Source of the DNA: a virus
Direction: 5' to 3' (one strand)
IMG/VR virus record: IMGVR_UViG_3300035698_018280
Location: 62,001 to 126,000 of that record
DNA: 64,000 nt
In this document: positions 63,901-64,000 of the stretch, in pieces
Numbering within the stretch: position 1 is the stretch's first letter
Layout of the letters: every line of letters begins with the position of its first letter
Program-made: the position numbers and the translations under genes
Notes under the pieces: generated by a model
Databases searched by the model: none
What the model was told of the DNA's origin: nothing
The model's input: only the letters and a program-made list of their open reading frames with translations

Positions 63901-64000
63901 CGCCTGCAAAATCGTTACGAGAAAACTTCTCAAACTCAGGAAATACTTGAGAAATCCCTTTGAGGGTTCCCATGTACTTTTGCATCTCAGTCGTATTTAC
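60977..64000 (-). CDS. Tape measure protein, 5' end beyond window
   Basis: The frame stays open to the right edge (VNTTE precedes the first visible ATG at 63985), so the start lies outside and at least 1007 residues are visible. Tape-measure hallmarks, numbered from the 63985 ATG: ILFDDIQIAVGEKLVPWLAD (about 99-118); hydrophobic helices such as VAVPTIAALGGLAILGSAV and VVGGALAGAAIGSFVPVIG; a long coiled coil with KELEKKAEEARKKLETTR; and a Gly-rich middle. About residues 170-260 are an unusual Arg-Gly-rich stretch (GGRGAGGRGAGGR), GC-rich at the DNA level. The protein sets tail length and helps DNA injection in known phages. At about 0.15 nm per residue, the visible part alone would imply a tail of roughly 150 nm or more. 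Confidence 0.88.
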   Translation of the reverse strand, partial: VNTTEMQKYMGTLKGISQVFPEFEKFSRNDFAGGTEAAAAAAIKYQKTLDISLITGRMSTDQFKEASAALAGMRSLAKGLTKEQEAAADKARALVLAQQKVKILFDDIQIAVGEKLVPWLADAGGWLGKHKDLIISISKVAVPTIAALGGLAILGSAVMNLGHMLRLVTSISKVGMVGKLGGMGRGRGAGGSGRAVEAMGGIQKVWVMNPGFGGGMGGGRGAGGRGAGGRALGRGAGRGARIGAIKGAGRGGLLAPGAPGGRGLGSGGRALAMGGRAAGIGGLALGGTLALGQVVLAGAAGGDLGAGGVGMGTDAVFGKGAQNTTAGMAGRGVGAVVGGALAGAAIGSFVPVIGTAVGAGIGAAAGGAKESYDVFAEGQKVVKEMDKVLEHTNVLMKESMSLATESGSKWKVEIETARQEMMKLDEDVIKAKSGFWYRLVGAGGGDIKELEKKAEEARKKLETTRSSAADSGHFGQLEKARQEEEKKTAELEKQKKLQEEATNRILALHQQNLVLNSIVESRSKLLQSQMSIYSTTFDIIKMGGASLSGSYVQSVDQLNQMTGSIRSQVSLLENSLAIQERNYELSGLQMTAEEQRNRMTKLRIDLENAPTEEARRDILENAGADVRGSLEADTAILSIKDQILSKSKEIIALETGFSALSDTRIQKQQTESSLLEAHIQLADNFAMGVAASAEMRMQSVRALGDVIVEQRGKITLINDQISKIAAEEHSSLQGQRDQAAKLNMLEIDRNKTQTDILQNINKQAQMTRVLRDGWVGAINAMNNGVGMFTKIKIDQDTRVGTLMSNAPNPVVGLRTGFAGRGQEGSVRYSALGPGMLTNSDNAGRAFGAGSDEWAAAIDRRMPLGVSGGMNPFAQGGVGGMSRGFSLWQELVGQNASTAAAAAGGTPFGASGLTSEIKNGAMKTITVPVRDGTRQGVIDAMGGVVGNVNRTVDGLGAASGGPQKIQIELSQRQMSNLKDGLVKEMTAAMKGVAEAAMTKVISDIHKGA
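60982..60988 (-). promoter_or_regulatory. Ribosome binding site fixing a GTG start
   Basis: AAGGGAG lies seven bases before the GTG at 60974. The tape measure TAA sits between the site and the start, so the 1241-aa gene is translated from a site inside its neighbour. Confidence 0.75.

Noticed and set aside
1-64000. tRNA genes, CRISPR arrays, insertion sequences or attachment sites
   Set aside because: There is no intergenic room for RNA genes, and I noticed no spaced repeats, transposase motifs or integrase.

Overview
The window looks like part of a tailed double-stranded DNA phage genome (Caudoviricetes), probably a large one. A tape-measure-like protein runs off the right edge, and a hub-like protein and very long modular tail/adhesin proteins follow it. 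Every gene I can support lies on the minus strand, so transcription runs from 64000 towards 1. I see no host gene, integrase, rRNA, tRNA, CRISPR array, terminase, capsid or portal gene. TAA, TAG and TGA all end genes, so the code is standard. Base composition is moderately AT-rich, apart from a GC-rich stretch in the tape measure gene. I cannot name the host or a close relative from sequence alone.

Layout in transcription order (high to low coordinates): (a) 64000-53380: tape measure (5' end outside the window), a 1241-aa structural protein with a sialidase-type Asp-box, a hub-like 1206-aa protein and a 71-aa protein. (b) 53371-10315: about 43 kb of giant adhesin/fibre proteins of 1174, 2633, 477, 528, 366, 2808, 1527, 1199 and 3264 aa. 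They are built from fibronectin-III, Ig-like, LamG-like, laminin-IV-like, kelch, sialidase-like, two-component-regulator-type propeller and von Willebrand A modules plus a GH56 hyaluronidase-like domain. One GT4 glycosyltransferase sits among them. (c) 10300-6837: a compact glycan-modification group of GT2, GT4, a 2-O-sulfotransferase-like enzyme and GT2. (d) 6934-1: DNA-metabolism and unknown genes, namely a Myb-metallophosphoesterase fusion, a zinc-ribbon protein, three unknowns, a UvsW/XPB-like helicase, an N6-adenine methylase and an unknown gene cut by the left edge.

Coding is almost gapless. The largest space between genes is 33 bases (53596-53628), and neighbours usually overlap (ATGA, TAATG, or 10-98 bases). 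No stretch above 300 bases lacks a gene, and I saw no convincing promoter or terminator. Translation is set by Shine-Dalgarno sites inside the preceding gene, consistent with one very long polycistronic transcript.

My main interpretation is inference: the virion carries an unusually large glycan-interaction apparatus (hyaluronidase-like fold, propellers, lectin-like sandwiches), encoded together with enzymes that could build and sulfate glycans. The most striking points are a hyaluronidase-like domain whose catalytic Glu position is Ser, a von Willebrand A domain whose metal-site motifs are split about 2,130 residues apart in one protein, and a glycosyltransferase-sulfotransferase set beside the adhesin genes.
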